Positions 37,547-47,837 of a stretch of DNA of 64,000 bases are shown piece by piece. The position numbers and the translations under genes were made by a program. The notes beneath the pieces were generated by a model. That model did no database searches, had not been told where the DNA came from, and worked only from the letters and a program-made list of their open reading frames with translations. The DNA comes from Moellerella wisconsensis ATCC 35017 (GTDB taxonomy: Bacteria > Pseudomonadota > Gammaproteobacteria > Enterobacterales > Enterobacteriaceae), in NCBI RefSeq assembly GCF_001294465.1, contig NZ_LGAA01000010.1:1-64000 (forward strand). Reading direction: 5' to 3'. The stretch's first letter is position 1. Every line of letters begins with the position of its first letter.

Positions 37547-37664
37547 GCCTAATAATCGGCTAAACTGAGCTTATAATCGGGTAATATAAATTAATTACAG
37601 TATTTGACCTATCTATCGTGCAGTTATCGATATCGTTCCGGTAATAAGTTATCACGTTATTACA

Positions 37665-37691
37665 TCGGGTTATCCGTCGAGGATAGCCCGA
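37665..37691. repeat. inverted repeat between osmY and yjjU
   Basis: TCGGGTTATCC pairs with GGATAGCCCGA with one G-T pair and a 5-base loop. The T tract is missing. It could be an mRNA end-stabilising hairpin for osmY or part of the yjjU control region. Confidence 0.45.
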
Positions 37692-37789
37692 ATTCCGTGC
37701 ATTATTACAGGATGATAATTTTTTGTTAACTCAATATGTTACGATGTCTGTCTATTATTCTGTTAATTATGATTATTTGAGAATCAGTT

Positions 37790-38896
37790 ATGGGAAAACA
37801 TGTTTCAGTCACTTTAGGTAGCATCGAGCCACTTGCCTTTTACGAAAAAATTAATTCCGGAAAAACAGCGCTTATTTGTGAAGGTGGTGGTCAGCGCGGA
37901 ATTTTTACCGCGGGTGTACTGGATGAGTTTCTTAAAGCTGATTTTAATCCCTTTGACATCATGATCGGCACCTCTGCCGGCGCCCAAAATTTATCTTCAT
38001 ATATTTGCGGTCAGCGTGGTTACGCTCGCCGAATAATCACTCGTTATACGACTAATCCACAATTCTTTAATCCATTACGTTTTATTCGTGGCGGGCACTT
38101 AATCGATCTCGATTGGTTGATTAATGTAACTAATCAAGAGAATCCACTAGCGCTCGAAAAAGGATTGGAATTGATTGATTCTGGTCGAGAATTCTTAATG
38201 AGTACTTGCCGGAGTGATAATTTTGATGCGGTTTATTTACAGCCAGATAAAGATAATTGGTTAGATATTATTCGTGCCTCAAGTGCAATTCCAGGGTTTT
38301 ATCGTTCGGGGGTTGAATTCGATGGGCATTTGTATCTTGATGGAGGGATTACTGCGGCCATCCCTGTTGAGGAAGCCTATCTGCGTGGTGCAGATACTAT
38401 TGTAGTGATTAGAACGGTACCTTCTCAAGTCTATTTTACTCCTGAATGGGTTAAAAGAATGACGCGTTGGTTAGAAACCAGCAGCTTACAAAAAATGGCG
38501 TTGATTATGAAAACCCATTTAAAAAGCTATCGTCGTACCCAAGAATTTATTGAGAACCCGCCGGGTAACTTGCAAGTATTTGAAATATATCCTCCTACGC
38601 CATTAAAAAGCAGTGCACTTGGTAGCCGATTATCATCATTAAATTATGATTATCATACGGGTCGACATTGTGGCCGCTATTTTCTAGCTGCATTAGGCGA
38701 TTGTTTCACTCAGCAAAATATTCATCTTACGGAGTCTTTTGATAAGCAAACAGCGCAAGATGAAATTTTACTTGAAGATGATTATGTCGAAGCCGCCGTT
38801 GCTCAATATCAATTAGATAAACAACAAAATAGCGAACTGAATGAACATGAAAAGCAGCAGGTTAATATTATTGAGCGTATAGCATCGGGAAAATAA
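37790..38896 (+). CDS. yjjU: patatin-like phospholipase YjjU
   Basis: A predicted serine esterase or phospholipase of the patatin family; 368 residues (E. coli 357). The oxyanion motif EGGGQRGIF (31-39), the nucleophile elbow GTSAG with Ser62, and the second half of the dyad in YLDGGI (about 183) are all in place. It is coupled to yjjV, whose start follows the stop by one base, as in E. coli. The physiological lipid substrate is not known. Confidence 0.88.
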   Translation: MGKHVSVTLGSIEPLAFYEKINSGKTALICEGGGQRGIFTAGVLDEFLKADFNPFDIMIGTSAGAQNLSSYICGQRGYARRIITRYTTNPQFFNPLRFIRGGHLIDLDWLINVTNQENPLALEKGLELIDSGREFLMSTCRSDNFDAVYLQPDKDNWLDIIRASSAIPGFYRSGVEFDGHLYLDGGITAAIPVEEAYLRGADTIVVIRTVPSQVYFTPEWVKRMTRWLETSSLQKMALIMKTHLKSYRRTQEFIENPPGNLQVFEIYPPTPLKSSALGSRLSSLNYDYHTGRHCGRYFLAALGDCFTQQNIHLTESFDKQTAQDEILLEDDYVEAAVAQYQLDKQQNSELNEHEKQQVNIIERIASGK

Positions 38897-38897
38897 A

Positions 38898-39668
38898 GTG
38901 TTTATAGATACTCACTGTCATTTTGATTTCCCATTGTTTAGTGAAAATATTGTCGATAGCTTACAACGGGTAAGACAGGCTGAAATTTCGCATATTATTA
39001 TGCCCGCAATTGATGTTGCCAATATTGATCGGGTTTGGAATTTGTCTTGTCAACATATTGAATTATATGCTGCTTTAGGTTTTCATCCTCTTTTTCTTGC
39101 GTCATTCCAGCCCTCTCATATTGATAAATTATCCCAACGATTGAGTGAAAAAAATCCAAAATGTGTTGCGGTGGGAGAAATTGGCTTAGATTTTTATCAG
39201 ACAGATGCTCCAGTAGAACAACAAAAAATTGTGCTAATAGAACAACTTAAATTAGCCAGATATTATGATTTACCGGTAATTCTACATTCTCGCAAAAGCC
39301 ATGATCAATTAGCGGCTATATTGCGGCGTCATCCTGTGCCTGCGACCGGTGTAGTACATGGATTTTCGGGAAGCTTATCCCAAGCCCAGGCTTTTATTAA
39401 ATTAGGATATTCGATAGGTGTGGGAGGCACGATAACTTACGAAAGAGCACAAAAAACGCGGCGAGTTATCGCGCAATTACCATTATCTTCTCTATTATTA
39501 GAAACTGACGCTCCCGATATGCCTCTCAGTGGTTTCCAAGGTGAAGCGAATCGTCCAGAAATGATAGGCTATGTCTTTCAGACATTATGTGAACTACGTC
39601 AGGAACCGCCTGAAGAAATCGCAGCTCAGCTTTACAATAATAGCCAATCATTATTTAATCTTTATTAG
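38898..39668 (+). CDS. yjjV: TatD family metal-dependent hydrolase YjjV
   Basis: Predicted metal-dependent phosphoesterase or deoxyribonuclease of the TatD family; 256 residues (E. coli 259). The start is GTG, one base after yjjU. The metal ligands are seen as DTHCHFDF (His6, His8), the glutamate in VGEIGLDFY, the histidines in VILHSRKSHD and VVHGFSG, and the aspartate in LLETDAPDM. In E. coli yjjW and yjjI come next; here they are missing and a nucleoside transporter follows. Confidence 0.9.
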   Translation: MFIDTHCHFDFPLFSENIVDSLQRVRQAEISHIIMPAIDVANIDRVWNLSCQHIELYAALGFHPLFLASFQPSHIDKLSQRLSEKNPKCVAVGEIGLDFYQTDAPVEQQKIVLIEQLKLARYYDLPVILHSRKSHDQLAAILRRHPVPATGVVHGFSGSLSQAQAFIKLGYSIGVGGTITYERAQKTRRVIAQLPLSSLLLETDAPDMPLSGFQGEANRPEMIGYVFQTLCELRQEPPEEIAAQLYNNSQSLFNLY

Positions 39669-39951
39669 ATTTCCAATCAATATACTAAATGATATGAGTT
39701 AGTACACGAGCTATCATAGTCATATCATTAATTTTTAATCAATTCTCAATACTATTAGCATTCTATAATACTGGATTTTTTTGTGATAAATGTCACAAAA
39801 CGTACTTTCTTGTTACTTTTATCAACCCGGATTTGTGACAAAGATTAAGTGTTATTAGTGTTGGCTCGGTATAATCAGCGTCGAAAAGAGTCGGCAAATA
39901 AATAAGTTTGCTGATATATCAATTTAGAATTAAGTGAACAGGGATACTTCC

Positions 39952-41238
39952 ATGCAACTCATTATGAGCCTGGTGGGGATGGCAGCTTTGATTTTCATTG
40001 CTGTATTATTCTCAACTAATCGCCGTGCAATTAAGCTCCGAACTGTCATTGGTGCTTTTCTTATTCAGATAGGAATTGGTGCTTTAGTACTGTATGTCCC
40101 AATGGGTCGTAAAGTTCTACTCGCTATATCTGATGCGGTATCAAATGTAATCGGTTACGGTAAAGAAGGAATGGACTTTATCTTCGGTGGTCTAGTTTCT
40201 GATAAAATGTTTGAACTGTTTGGCGGTGGTGGCTTCATTTTTGCTTTGCGCGTATTGCCAGTTATCGTATTTTTTTCCTCATTAATTGCCGTGCTCTATT
40301 ATCTGGGCATTATGCAATTCGTTATTAAAATTCTTGGCGGTGGGCTGCAAAAACTGCTCGGAACTTCAAGAACTGAATCATTGTCAGCTACCGCAAATAT
40401 TTTTGTGGGTCAGACTGAAGCACCATTAGTTGTACGTCCTTATATTGCTACTATGACTAATTCTGAGCTATTTGCCATCATGACCGGTGGGCTGGCTTCT
40501 GTTGCTGGTGCTGTATTGGTGGGGTATGCGCAAATGGGTGTTCCGATGGAATACTTGATTGCAGCTTCATTTATGGCGGCTCCCGGCGGTTTATTATTTG
40601 CTAAATTAATGGTGCCAGAAACTGAAGACATGAAAGACCGAGCTGATGCGATGGATCTAGTGGCTGAGGATGAACGCCCAGCTAACGTAATTGATGCCGC
40701 CGCATCAGGTGCGGCATCAGGTATGCAATTAGCGCTTAACGTGGGTGCGATGCTATTAGCTTTTGTTGCCTTAATTGCGTTATTAAATGGTATTTTAAGC
40801 GGTATCGGTGGTTGGTTTGATTACCCACAACTTTCGCTTGAGTTGATCCTCGGTTGGTGTTTTTCTCCAATTGCTTATTTGATAGGTGTTCCTTGGAGCG
40901 AAGCTAATATTGCGGGGGCATTCATCGGGCAGAAGATTGTAGTCAATGAATTTGTGGCATACGTTAATTTTGGCGAGTACCTCAAACCTGATGCTGATGT
41001 CATCGCGGCCGGTAAACAGGTACTATCAGAACATACTAAAGCCATTATCTCCTTTGCTTTATGTGGTTTTGCTAACTTATCTTCTGTCGCTATTCTTCTT
41101 GGTGGATTAGGCAGCATGGCACCTAACCGCCGTCAAGATGTCGCACGTTTAGGACTCAAAGCTGTAATGGCCGGGACCCTGTCTAATTTAATGAGTGCTA
41201 CTATTGCGGGCTTCTTCTTGACGCTTGCAGTTATTTAA
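39952..41238 (+). CDS. NupC-family nucleoside transporter
   Basis: A concentrative nucleoside transporter (CNT) of 428 residues that couples nucleoside uptake to protons or sodium. I preferred the ATG at 39952, after AGGGA, over a GTG six codons upstream. The family segments [20 protein letters not shown], the [11 protein letters not shown] substrate site (as [11 protein letters not shown]), [14 protein letters not shown] and the C-terminal NEFVAYVNF and [12 protein letters not shown] are seen. It is closer to E. coli YeiM/YeiJ (NupX type) than to NupC. It precedes the deo operon on the same strand, fitting nucleoside uptake for catabolism. Confidence 0.85.
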   Translation: MQLIMSLVGMAALIFIAVLFSTNRRAIKLRTVIGAFLIQIGIGALVLYVPMGRKVLLAISDAVSNVIGYGKEGMDFIFGGLVSDKMFELFGGGGFIFALRVLPVIVFFSSLIAVLYYLGIMQFVIKILGGGLQKLLGTSRTESLSATANIFVGQTEAPLVVRPYIATMTNSELFAIMTGGLASVAGAVLVGYAQMGVPMEYLIAASFMAAPGGLLFAKLMVPETEDMKDRADAMDLVAEDERPANVIDAAASGAASGMQLALNVGAMLLAFVALIALLNGILSGIGGWFDYPQLSLELILGWCFSPIAYLIGVPWSEANIAGAFIGQKIVVNEFVAYVNFGEYLKPDADVIAAGKQVLSEHTKAIISFALCGFANLSSVAILLGGLGSMAPNRRQDVARLGLKAVMAGTLSNLMSATIAGFFLTLAVI

Positions 41239-41260
41239 TTGAGTTTAAGCGAGATTGTTC

Positions 41261-41301
41261 GACTGCCATGATGAAAGTTTTCGCCATGGCAGTCTAATTT
41301 T
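41261..41301 (+). terminator. terminator of the nucleoside transporter gene
   Basis: GACTGCCATG / CATGGCAGTC stem, 14-base loop, followed by TAATTTT, 22 bases after the transporter stop. Confidence 0.6.
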
Positions 41302-41654
41302 GTGAGCAGCTTCGTAGCTCTGTGTCATTCTACTTATTAATTGTTAATCTGTTGTATACTCTTCACCAGTAGTTATTCATCTTGTAATTTCTAAGGTAAT
41401 AATTTATTCGCTGATTTCTGTAAGTTAATCTTAATAGCTGAGTTAACTATATTGATTATTATTTTAAGTGTTTATTACTGAAGAGAAGCTGCATCCATTT
41501 TATTTTCAGTTATATTTTTTCTCATTTTATTTTATTAAACGGTTTATTCTTGATGGTTTTCTATTTTGATAATGCAATATAACTCAAAATAACCGAGTTT
41601 TATGGAATAAAACTGATTAGAGAGCATAAAACTGAGGTTAAATAGCGTATAATT
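41302..41654. other. intergenic region upstream of the deo control sites
   Basis: About 350 AT-rich bases after the transporter terminator. No gene seen. A second deo promoter could lie here but could not be identified. Confidence 0.4.
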
Positions 41655-41670
41655 AGTGACTGTGATCACG
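41655..41670 (+). promoter_or_regulatory. upstream CRP-like site of the deo promoter
   Basis: AGTGA-CTGTGA-TCACG matches the CRP consensus TGTGA-N6-TCACA at 8 of 10 specified bases. Confidence 0.6.
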
Positions 41671-41672
41671 TG

Positions 41673-41692
41673 GTTGCATTTAATTATGTAAC
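41673..41692 (+). promoter_or_regulatory. CytR-like operator between the CRP sites
   Basis: GTTGCATT (41673-41680) is an exact CytR octamer. A partial inverted copy, ATGTAAC, ends at 41692. Lying between two CRP-like sites, it matches the CytR/CRP repressor complex design of E. coli deoP2. Confidence 0.6.
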
Positions 41693-41706
41693 ATACAATT
41701 GGATAA

Positions 41707-41722
41707 TGTGATTTATGGCACA
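41707..41722 (+). promoter_or_regulatory. downstream CRP-like site of the deo promoter
   Basis: TGTGA-TTTATG-GCACA matches the consensus at 9 of 10 bases. Its centre is 52 bases from the upstream site. If this site is at about -40.5, transcription starts near 41755. A palindrome ATGTT-CAAAT-AACAT at 41740-41754 then overlaps the start and could be the DeoR operator. Confidence 0.65.
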
Positions 41723-41937
41723 TAAATACGTTCTGTTCCATGTTCAAATAACATTATATTGAGCATTTATGGAAAGGTAACCGCTCTCAAAGGTGGAATC
41801 AGAGAGCATCGTGCGGTGAGACGGAACTCAGCTGTTACTTTAGCCATTGGCTATCGCAACATCTTTAAGGAACCAAGCCCGCTCGCCAACAAAGAACATA
41901 ATGTTCTGATAAATAAATAATATCGTTGGAGAGTTTT

Positions 41938-42717
41938 ATGACTAATTTAACTGCAGCTGCGCAACGCGCACTGGCTTTGATGGATTTAACTACACTTAAC
42001 GAAGATGACACTGACCAAAAAGTCACAGATTTATGTCATCAAGCAAAAAGCCCAGCTGGTAACACCGCGGCAATTTGTATCTATCCACGTTTTATTCCGC
42101 TAGCACGTAAAGTTTTACGTGAGCAAGGCACCCCAGATATTCGTATCGCTACTGTCACTAATTTCCCTCATGGTAATGATGATATTGATATCGCATTAGC
42201 CGAGACTCGTGCAGCTATCGCTTATGGTGCTGATGATGTAGATGTGGTTTTCCCTTATCGTGCATTGATGGCTGGCAATGAACAAATTGGTTTTGATTTA
42301 GTTAAAGCATGTAAAGAAGCTTGTGCGGAAGCAGGCGTGCTATTAAAAGTTATTATTGAAACGGGCGAGTTGAAAACAGCGGAATTAATTCGTAAAGCAT
42401 CTGAAATCTCGATTAACGCAGGCGCTGATTTTATTAAAACATCAACGGGTAAAGTACCTATTAATGCAACGCTGGAAAGCGCTGAGATCATGATCCAAGT
42501 TATTCATGATATGGGTGTTGGTAAAACTGTCGGTTTCAAACCAGCGGGTGGTGTGCGTACAGCTGAAGAAGCGGCTCAATATTTAGCATTGGCAGACAGA
42601 ATTATGGGCGAAGGCTGGGCTGATGCACGTCATTTCCGCTTTGGTGCATCAAGTTTACTGGGTAGTTTACTCAGCACGTTGGGATTTGCGGGACAAAAGC
42701 AAAATAGCGGTTATTAA
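41938..42717 (+). CDS. deoC: deoxyribose-phosphate aldolase
   Basis: Cleaves 2-deoxyribose 5-phosphate into acetaldehyde and glyceraldehyde 3-phosphate, the last step of deoxynucleoside catabolism. The 259 residues equal E. coli DeoC, and the Schiff-base lysine is at position 167 in DFIKTSTGK, with the second catalytic lysine in [11 protein letters not shown]. The start ATG follows TTGGAGAG. It opens the deoCABD operon, preceded by CRP and CytR-like sites and a leader of about 180 bases. Confidence 0.97.
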   Translation: MTNLTAAAQRALALMDLTTLNEDDTDQKVTDLCHQAKSPAGNTAAICIYPRFIPLARKVLREQGTPDIRIATVTNFPHGNDDIDIALAETRAAIAYGADDVDVVFPYRALMAGNEQIGFDLVKACKEACAEAGVLLKVIIETGELKTAELIRKASEISINAGADFIKTSTGKVPINATLESAEIMIQVIHDMGVGKTVGFKPAGGVRTAEEAAQYLALADRIMGEGWADARHFRFGASSLLGSLLSTLGFAGQKQNSGY

Positions 42718-42774
42718 TCTCGGAGAAATCCGCAGATTGAGTTTCCTCTCTGATTGAATTTCAAGGAGTATATT

Positions 42775-44097
42775 TTGTTTTTAGCACAAGAAATTATCCG
42801 TAAAAAACGTGATGGCAAACAACTCAGCGAAGAAGAAATTCGTTTCTTTATTAACGGTGTTCGCGACAACTCGGTGTCTGAAGGTCAAATTGCCGCTTTA
42901 GCAATGACTATCTATTTTAATGATATGGTTATGGACGAGCGCGTTGCATTAACTTTGGCTATGCGTGATTCAGGCAGCGTATTAAATTGGAAATCACTTA
43001 ATCTTAACGGCCCAATTGTAGACAAACATTCTACCGGTGGCGTCGGTGACGTGACTTCGCTAATGCTGGGTCCAATGGTTGCTGCATGTGGTGGTTATGT
43101 GCCGATGATTTCTGGTCGTGGCTTGGGCCATACCGGTGGGACCTTGGATAAACTCGAAGCAATTCCTGGTTTTGATATTTTTCCTGATGATGCGCGTTTC
43201 CGCGATATTATCAGAAATGTTGGCGTCGCAATTATTGGTCAAACCAATTCTTTAGCACCTGCTGACAAGCGTTTTTATGCGACTAGAGATATTACAGCAA
43301 CGGTTGATGCTATCCCATTAATTACGGCTTCTATTTTAGGTAAAAAATTAGCTGAAGGGCTTGATGCCTTAGTCATGGACGTTAAAGTTGGTTCTGGTGC
43401 ATTTATGCCAACGTATGAAAAATCGACTGAATTGGCTGAATCTATTGTGCAAGTTGCTAATGGTGCCGGTTGTAAAACAACCGCACTATTAACCGATATG
43501 AACGAGGTTTTAGCTTCAAGTGCAGGTAACGCAGTTGAAGTTCGTGAAGCAGTTCGATTCTTAACCGGTGAATATCGGAATCCACGTCTGTTTGAAATTA
43601 CCATGGCATTGTGTGTTGAAATGCTGGTTTCTGCTAATTTAGCATCTGACCGTCAACAAGCGCGTGAAAAACTGCAAGCAGTATTAGATAACGGTAAAGC
43701 GGCTGAAGTGTTTGGCCGTATGGTTGCGGCGCAAAAAGGCCCAACAGATTTTGTTGAAAATTATGCTAAGTATCTGCCAACTGCGGTATTAAGCAAACCT
43801 GTCTATAGCCAAGCTGAAGGTATCATTACTGCAATGGATACCCGTGCACTAGGCATGTCTGTGGTGACTTTAGGTGGCGGTCGACGTAAAGCGACTGATG
43901 CGATTGATTACAGTGTTGGTCTAAGTGATATTGCTGCACTTGGTACTAAAATTGATAGCAAAACACCATTAGCGATGATCCATGCTAACGATGAAAAATC
44001 ATGGGAGGCAGCAGCACAAGAAGTTCGTGATGCAATAACTCTGGGACAGCAGGCTGCGCCAGCTAATCCAATGATTTATCGTCAGATTAGTGAATAA
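42775..44097 (+). CDS. deoA: thymidine phosphorylase
   Basis: Splits thymidine with phosphate into thymine and deoxyribose 1-phosphate. The 440 residues equal E. coli DeoA when translation starts at the TTG at 42775, which follows AAGGAG by six bases; a rare start codon decides the length here. The family signature around [16 protein letters not shown] is at about 113-128, and the phosphate-binding KHSTGGVGD is at about 84-92. It lies 57 bases after deoC in the deo operon. Confidence 0.95.
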   Translation: MFLAQEIIRKKRDGKQLSEEEIRFFINGVRDNSVSEGQIAALAMTIYFNDMVMDERVALTLAMRDSGSVLNWKSLNLNGPIVDKHSTGGVGDVTSLMLGPMVAACGGYVPMISGRGLGHTGGTLDKLEAIPGFDIFPDDARFRDIIRNVGVAIIGQTNSLAPADKRFYATRDITATVDAIPLITASILGKKLAEGLDALVMDVKVGSGAFMPTYEKSTELAESIVQVANGAGCKTTALLTDMNEVLASSAGNAVEVREAVRFLTGEYRNPRLFEITMALCVEMLVSANLASDRQQAREKLQAVLDNGKAAEVFGRMVAAQKGPTDFVENYAKYLPTAVLSKPVYSQAEGIITAMDTRALGMSVVTLGGGRRKATDAIDYSVGLSDIAALGTKIDSKTPLAMIHANDEKSWEAAAQEVRDAITLGQQAAPANPMIYRQISE

Positions 44098-44266
44098 TAT
44101 TGCCTAGTTATGTTCGAAAATAGAGTTGTAGTAGGCAAATAGTGGTATTGCAACTCTATAATATTTAACCTCGAGTATAATAGGTAAGACGTATTGAATT
44201 TATCAGCGAAATGCTTTTGATGTTCAAGAAGATGATGTTCATAAAAGTATAGCGCAGGAGAGTATT

Positions 44267-45490
44267 ATGAAACGTACATTTATTATGGTACTGGATTCTT
44301 TTGGTATTGGTGCCGCAGGTGATGCCGACAAATTTGGTGATATTGGCGCAAATACACTAGGCCACATTGCAGATGCGTGTGCGCGTGGCGACGCTGATAT
44401 TGGCCGTAAGGGTCCATTAAACCTACCTAATTTAACTAAATTAGGTTTAGGTAAAGCCGCAGAAGAATCATGTGGTCAGTTCCCAGCAGGTTTAGATGCT
44501 AATGCTGAAGTTATTGGTGCCTATGGCTACGCGAGTGAGCTCTCTTCAGGTAAAGATACACCATCAGGCCACTGGGAAATTGCAGGTGTTCCGGTGCTGT
44601 TTGAGTGGGGTTATTTTAAAGACGAAGAAAATAGCTTCCCACAAGAATTACTGGATGTTTTAGTTAAACGCGCTAATCTGCCAGGTTATTTAGGAAACTG
44701 TCATTCATCGGGTACGGTTATTCTGGATGCTTTGGGTGAAGAGCACATGAAAACCGGTAAACCAATTTTCTACACCTCTGCTGACTCCGTATTCCAAATT
44801 GCATGCCATGAAGAAACTTATGGTTTAGATAAACTGTATGAACTGTGTGAAATTGCCCGTGAAGAGCTGACCAAAGGTGGCTATAACATCGGCCGTGTAA
44901 TTGCACGTCCATTTATTGGTGATAAAGCAGGTAACTTCGCTCGTACGGGTAATCGTCATGACTATGCGGTTAAACCACCGGCACCAACTATGTTACAAAA
45001 ACTGGTTGAAGAGAAACAAGGTGAAGTGGTTTCTATCGGTAAAATTGCTGATATCTATGCCCATGTAGGTATCACTAAAAAAGTCAAAGCGACTGGATTA
45101 GATCAATTATTTGACGCCACCGTAGAAGAAATGAAATTAGCTGGCGATAAAACGATCGTCTTTACTAACTTTGTCGATTTTGATTCTGCTTATGGTCATC
45201 GTCGCGATGTTGCGGGTTATGCGGCAGCACTTGAATTATTTGACCGTCGTTTACCTGAATTGATGGCGCAGCTAAAAGACGAAGATATGCTGATTTTGAC
45301 CGCAGATCATGGTTGTGATCCAACATGGCCGGGCACCGATCATACTCGCGAGCATATTCCAGTATTAGTTTATGGTCCGAAAATCAAAGCTGGCTCTCTC
45401 GGCCACCGTGAAAGCTTTGCTGATATAGGTCAAACGGTAGCTAATTATTTTGACCTATCTCCGATGGATTATGGCAAAGTAATGTTTTAA
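44267..45490 (+). CDS. deoB: phosphopentomutase
   Basis: Converts (deoxy)ribose 1-phosphate into the 5-phosphate, linking the phosphorylases to DeoC. The 407 residues equal the E. coli enzyme. It is an alkaline-phosphatase-superfamily metalloenzyme: the first metal aspartate in [15 protein letters not shown] (about 10), the phospho-acceptor threonine in KDTPSGHWE (about 97), and the late ligands in TADHGCDPT and TDHTREHIP are seen. The gap from deoA is 169 bases, room for the internal promoter known in E. coli. GGAG precedes the start. Confidence 0.96.
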   Translation: MKRTFIMVLDSFGIGAAGDADKFGDIGANTLGHIADACARGDADIGRKGPLNLPNLTKLGLGKAAEESCGQFPAGLDANAEVIGAYGYASELSSGKDTPSGHWEIAGVPVLFEWGYFKDEENSFPQELLDVLVKRANLPGYLGNCHSSGTVILDALGEEHMKTGKPIFYTSADSVFQIACHEETYGLDKLYELCEIAREELTKGGYNIGRVIARPFIGDKAGNFARTGNRHDYAVKPPAPTMLQKLVEEKQGEVVSIGKIADIYAHVGITKKVKATGLDQLFDATVEEMKLAGDKTIVFTNFVDFDSAYGHRRDVAGYAAALELFDRRLPELMAQLKDEDMLILTADHGCDPTWPGTDHTREHIPVLVYGPKIKAGSLGHRESFADIGQTVANYFDLSPMDYGKVMF

Positions 45491-45511
45491 TTTGTGCTAA
45501 ATAATTTCATT

Positions 45512-45547
45512 AAGCATGCGATTGATTATTATTAGTCGCATGCTTTT
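45512..45547 (+). terminator. hairpin between deoB and deoD
   Basis: AAGCATGCGA / TCGCATGCTT stem with a 14-base loop and TTTT end. It sits inside the deo operon and may reduce read-through into deoD or protect the deoB end. Confidence 0.6.
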
Positions 45548-45627
45548 GTCATCATTATCAGAACGGCTGCAACGCAAGGCTATGCCAAGTTATGCAGTGT
45601 TAATTGATTAAATAATAAGGAATAATA

Positions 45628-46344
45628 ATGGCTACCCCACATATTAATGCAGAAATGGGTGATTTTGCAGATGTTGTCTTGATGCCAGGCGATCCACTGC
45701 GCGCAAAATATATTGCTGAAACCTTTTTAGATGATGTTCGCCAGGTTAATAATGTTCGCGGTATGCTTGGTTTTACCGGCAGCTATAAAGGCCGTAAAAT
45801 TTCAGTAATGGGGCATGGTATGGGTATTGCTTCATGCTCTATTTATGCAACTGAATTAATTAAAGATTTTGGTGTTAAAGTTATCATTCGTGTGGGCTCA
45901 TGTGGCGCGGTAATGGATGATGTTAAGTTACGTGATGTCGTTATTGGTATGGGTGCATGTACTGATTCTAACGTTAACCGTCAACGTTTTAAAAATCATG
46001 ATTTCGCGGCTATTGCTGATTATGGTTTAGTACATAATGCAGTTGAAGCGGCAAAAGCTAGAAATATCAAGGTGCGCGTTGGTAACTTATTCTCAGCAGA
46101 TTTATTCTATTCTCCAGATCCTGATATGTTCAAAGTGATGGAAAAATACGGTATTCTGGGTGTGGAAATGGAAGCTGCAGGCATTTATGGCGTTGCAGCA
46201 GAGTATGGTGCGAAGGCATTAACTATCTGTACGGTTTCTGATCATATTAAAACCGGTGAACAAACAACTGCCGAAGAGCGTCAAACTACGTTCAATGAAA
46301 TGATTGAAATTGCATTAGATTCTGTTTTATTGGGTGATAAATAA
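45628..46344 (+). CDS. deoD: purine nucleoside phosphorylase, DeoD type
   Basis: Cleaves purine (deoxy)nucleosides with phosphate into base and pentose 1-phosphate. The 238 residues equal E. coli DeoD (239 with Met). The phosphate-binding word [11 protein letters not shown] (about 20-30), the family signature near [14 protein letters not shown] and the base-site aspartate in TVSDHI (about 204) are in place. It ends the deo operon; an AAGGAATAA ribosome-binding site precedes it. Confidence 0.97.
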   Translation: MATPHINAEMGDFADVVLMPGDPLRAKYIAETFLDDVRQVNNVRGMLGFTGSYKGRKISVMGHGMGIASCSIYATELIKDFGVKVIIRVGSCGAVMDDVKLRDVVIGMGACTDSNVNRQRFKNHDFAAIADYGLVHNAVEAAKARNIKVRVGNLFSADLFYSPDPDMFKVMEKYGILGVEMEAAGIYGVAAEYGAKALTICTVSDHIKTGEQTTAEERQTTFNEMIEIALDSVLLGDK

Positions 46345-46377
46345 TTTCTAGTCTCAAGACACATATTTGATGCAAAG

Positions 46378-46402
46378 ACCCTGACTTTTGTTGGGGTTTT
46401 TT
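46378..46402 (+). terminator. possible deoD terminator
   Basis: A weak ACCC / GGGT stem with a 12-base loop runs into six T residues, 34 bases after the deoD stop. Confidence 0.4.
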
Positions 46403-46879
46403 ATAGAAAAAATAGGAAAAAAAAGCAGAGGAATAAAAAGGTAGGTAGAGAGTACGTCCTTGTTTATACATCCTTGTATGGCTTCCTAGCCTAATTCATT
46501 AAATCCTATAATGGATAATGAATTAAATCGCATCATCCTCTCTGTTAAGTAGCATAAACAATAATATATTCTTTGTTAAGCAAATATTTTCGTAGGATTA
46601 ATTTTGGGTTTTACTTTGTTAAGAATAAAAAATTAAAATAGTTAAATTTATAGCATAATAACTTAAAACTAACACATTTAATAAGTTAACCCAGTGATAA
46701 ATCTGAGTGAAAAAATATCACATTAATACCTTGGTCTTTTTTTTATTGTAATTAATTGATTTAAATGTTTATTTTTATCTTGTTGTGACAAGTGGATTTA
46801 TCTTATTTGATTTTGTTTTTTTAAGATAAATCCTTATATATTTTGTCTCTATTGATAGATTGTCGAAAAGATAGAATTA
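46403..46879. other. gene-free gap between deoD and smp
   Basis: About 480 bases between convergent genes. In E. coli lplA lies here; no trace of it was seen. The sequence is AT-rich with no supported element. Confidence 0.45.
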
Positions 46880-47656
46880 CTACTCCACTTTTTTCACATT
46901 TGGTTTCTTGGGCTTATGTTTTGCCGCATGATGGTATTTATCACGATGAGCCCGTGATTTCTTTGATTCTTTTTTTATTTTTTTCATAGCCATTTTTTGT
47001 TCACTATTAGCTTGTGGCTCTAGGTGGTTTTCAGTCAGATCGTCATCTTCCATCAATGGGAAAGGTAATTTTTGTCCTTTTTTATGTTTTAAACGGAATA
47101 ATGTATTAGCCAAAACAAATCCAGTAGCAAAAGTTAACAGCATAAACATACGTAAAACATTAGTGGTATTATCTGCTTGCTGGGCTTCGGTTGATAATTG
47201 TTGAGTATCGATGGTCATACGCATATATCCTTTGGGATGAACTGCATCAGGGATAGGCACAACCAATTGATATTGAAATGGATGTTGATTATTTGCATTA
47301 TCAATAGCTAAACGCGATTTGATTGGAACGTTTTCCCCTGATTCAGCGATAAGAGTCCCATTATTAAGATAAACACTGGCATCGAGGATCCGACTATTGG
47401 AGGTCATTTTATCCAGATTAGCGATAATCACCTCACGATTAAAATCTTTACTGCCGTCGACAATATAATCGGATAAGCTAAACGCCACTTGTTCAGCAAG
47501 TGTATGAGACAGCTGTTTAAACTGATCGATTCGCGCCTGATAATGAATACGGCTGATATAGGATACGCTTTGCATTAATAGCGCGATAAGCGCAATACAG
47601 GTAATAATAATTACTGATTTATGCAGTCGAAAAGACAATTTTGTCTGGATCATCAT
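46880..47656 (-). CDS. smp: Smp (YtjB) inner-membrane protein
   Basis: A 258-residue protein resembling E. coli Smp (214) from the N-terminal TKLSFRLHKSV to TEAQQADNTTNVLR. One transmembrane helix at about 13-32, a periplasmic domain, then a second helix at about 168-184. The cytoplasmic tail is longer than in E. coli and strongly basic (the last 40 residues are rich in Lys and His). It is divergent from serB, sharing a 181-base region, as in E. coli. Function is not established. Confidence 0.85.
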   Translation of the reverse strand: MMIQTKLSFRLHKSVIIITCIALIALLMQSVSYISRIHYQARIDQFKQLSHTLAEQVAFSLSDYIVDGSKDFNREVIIANLDKMTSNSRILDASVYLNNGTLIAESGENVPIKSRLAIDNANNQHPFQYQLVVPIPDAVHPKGYMRMTIDTQQLSTEAQQADNTTNVLRMFMLLTFATGFVLANTLFRLKHKKGQKLPFPLMEDDDLTENHLEPQANSEQKMAMKKIKKESKKSRAHRDKYHHAAKHKPKKPNVKKVE

Positions 47657-47837
47657 TCACATTTTCACTGTTGTTTTGCCATTATAGCCGCTATCGACAA
47701 TGAGCCCATAGCGTGAAGTATCACGGGTATATGTTGCCAGAGGTTAGATAGATAGGGTAGTTTGAAGCGCAGTTTTATTAATGGCTAACCACCATTTTCC
47801 TAAAATAGGGCAGTGAGGATTACAGGAGCAAGTTTTC

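Noticed and set aside
41760-41937. A purine riboswitch in the deoC leader
   Set aside because: The conserved core of the known purine riboswitch was not seen, and E. coli-type deo control is explained by CRP, CytR and DeoR sites.
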